From: Hyphomonadaceae bacterium
GTDB taxonomy: Bacteria > Pseudomonadota > Alphaproteobacteria > Caulobacterales > Aquidulcibacteraceae
Direction of reading: 5' to 3'
DNA: 64,000 nt
Assembly (NCBI GenBank): GCA_016791385.1
Contig: JAEUMR010000040.1
Span: 1 to 64,000 of the forward strand
The notes beneath the pieces were generated by a model. The model saw nothing but the letters and a program-made list of their open reading frames with translations, had not been told where the DNA came from and ran no database searches. Made by a program: the position numbers and the translations under genes. Position 1 is the first letter of the stretch. Each line of letters begins with the position of its first letter. Below are positions 63,269-64,000 of the stretch, piece after piece.

Positions 63269-64000
63269 TCAGCTCCAGCGCCGGCCGGCGATCTCGATTG
63301 GCGCGTCGTCCACCGGGTAGATGGGACGCGGAATACGCGAGAACGCGACTTCGCGGTAGTTCATGTTCACCGCGCCCGGCGGGGTTGCGTAGATGACTTT
63401 CGAGGCCACGGGAGCGAAGCTCTCCATGAAATGCTGATGGCTCTTGACGACGATGACCCGGCAGGCGGTGACATCGACGCCAAACTCCTCGAAGCATGCC
63501 TTGTCAAAGACCTGCTGACGGCGCGCGCAGAGCACAATGCGCACGCCGCCGGCTTCAACGAGCGCGGCTGGCCCGATCGCGGAGAACGCGCCTTGCGCCA
63601 TTTGCTGCGCGTCGTCCCGGTATGAGAGGACTCTTACCTTGAGGTCGACCGGGGCGCCGGAGGTGGCGCCCGTCTTGCCGCCGATACGCAAGTCTAGTTC
63701 GGCGCCGACGCCCGCCTTGCAGGCAAACTCGACGGCGATCGGATCCCAGATCATGCCGATTGCGAGTCTGTCCGCCCCGCTTGCCAAAAGCTCGCGCAGA
63801 AGATGCGTTGAATCGCCGGGCGCGCCGCCGCCGGGGTTGTCGGCGGTGTCGGCGATGACGACCAAGCCGTCCTTGTGCGCGAGCGCCTCGGCCACCGCCT
63901 CGTGCGCGCTGATGCGCGGCGTGCGGATGAGGTCCCGGGCCCGGAAGTAACGCTCGGCGACGGTGTCAGCGAGCTGTTCGGCAGCGTGTCGATCGCCTGT
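63269..64000 (-). CDS. M81 family metallopeptidase, partial (5' end outside window)
   Basis: The C-terminal 243 codons of a second MlrC-like peptidase; the frame is open to the right edge. TADNPGGGAPGDSTHLLREL is the canonical C-terminal block. MIWDPIAVEFACKAGVGAEL and VVKSHQHFMESFAPVASKVI align with the neighbour (MLWDPVAVEFAFAAGLGARI and VVKSAQHFRTTFEPLAEEII), so the two are paralogs. Its stop is 1 base from the neighbour's ATG. Confidence 0.88.
   Translation of the reverse strand, partial: TGDRHAAEQLADTVAERYFRARDLIRTPRISAHEAVAEALAHKDGLVVIADTADNPGGGAPGDSTHLLRELLASGADRLAIGMIWDPIAVEFACKAGVGAELDLRIGGKTGATSGAPVDLKVRVLSYRDDAQQMAQGAFSAIGPAALVEAGGVRIVLCARRQQVFDKACFEEFGVDVTACRVIVVKSHQHFMESFAPVASKVIYATPPGAVNMNYREVAFSRIPRPIYPVDDAPIEIAGRRWS

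Overview
The window is a high-GC chromosomal segment from an alphaproteobacterium, most likely of the Caulobacterales / Hyphomonadaceae type. The reasons are a divK-pleD operon, a perfect CtrA-type box (TTAA-N7-TTAA) upstream of divK, an F1-ATPase zeta-subunit (DUF1476) gene, the block SPOR-nagZ-scpA-scpB-tatABC-serS, and many genes joined by 4-base GTGA/ATGA overlaps. The species cannot be named from sequence alone. Genes are densely packed. No tRNA, rRNA, CRISPR array, transposase or phage gene was found.

Layout. 0.1-4.6 kb: a secreted metallo-beta-lactamase-fold protein, an acyl-CoA synthetase, then a small accessory islet. In the islet a 76-aa ORF and a homocysteine S-methyltransferase gene are each bracketed by a duplicated 3' end of the neighbouring gene (acyl-CoA synthetase tail, radA tail). 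4.7-12 kb: radA, pleD and divK on the minus strand; then a ROK sugar kinase, dinB, a RidA-like protein and a FemAB-like acyltransferase on the plus strand. 12-13 kb: about 1 kb of non-coding, repeat-bearing DNA, followed by a SAM methyltransferase. 14-22.3 kb: purine genes (purQ, purS, purC, purB) on the minus strand, with purQ separated from purS by a phosphotransferase pair and by plus-strand genes. 22-33 kb: MFS transporter, ABC-F ATPase, radC, map, glutathione peroxidase, patatin, Nudix hydrolase, mlaF-mlaE-alr-dnaB. 33-39.6 kb: TerC, xthA, membrane proteins, nitroreductase, Sel1 protein, erpA, dgt. 39.7-46 kb: envelope, chromosome-segregation and secretion block ending in serS. 46-55 kb: aat, an ArsR/SRPBCC pair, accC-accB-aroQ, thiS-thiG, an M28 lipoprotein peptidase and trmFO.

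55-64 kb: a peptide-processing cluster. It holds a C45 autoproteolytic hydrolase, a dipeptide epimerase, a 2,4-dienoyl-CoA-reductase-like SDR and a VOC protein in one operon; a divergent XRE-cupin regulator; and a beta-lactamase-family serine hydrolase (MlrB-like superfamily) with two tandem M81 (MlrC-like) metallopeptidases. The combination recalls the mlr microcystin-degradation genes and suggests a dedicated pathway for dismantling an unusual (cyclic, D-residue or isopeptide-containing) peptide. It is the most interesting functional unit here, and it runs off the right edge.

At the sequence level the most notable features are the two gene-tail duplications (2709-3099 and 3490-4888), a double-hairpin palindromic element inserted in frame inside trmFO with a relative between thiS and thiG, and several candidate operators. 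All calls come from reading the sequence; no database search was possible.
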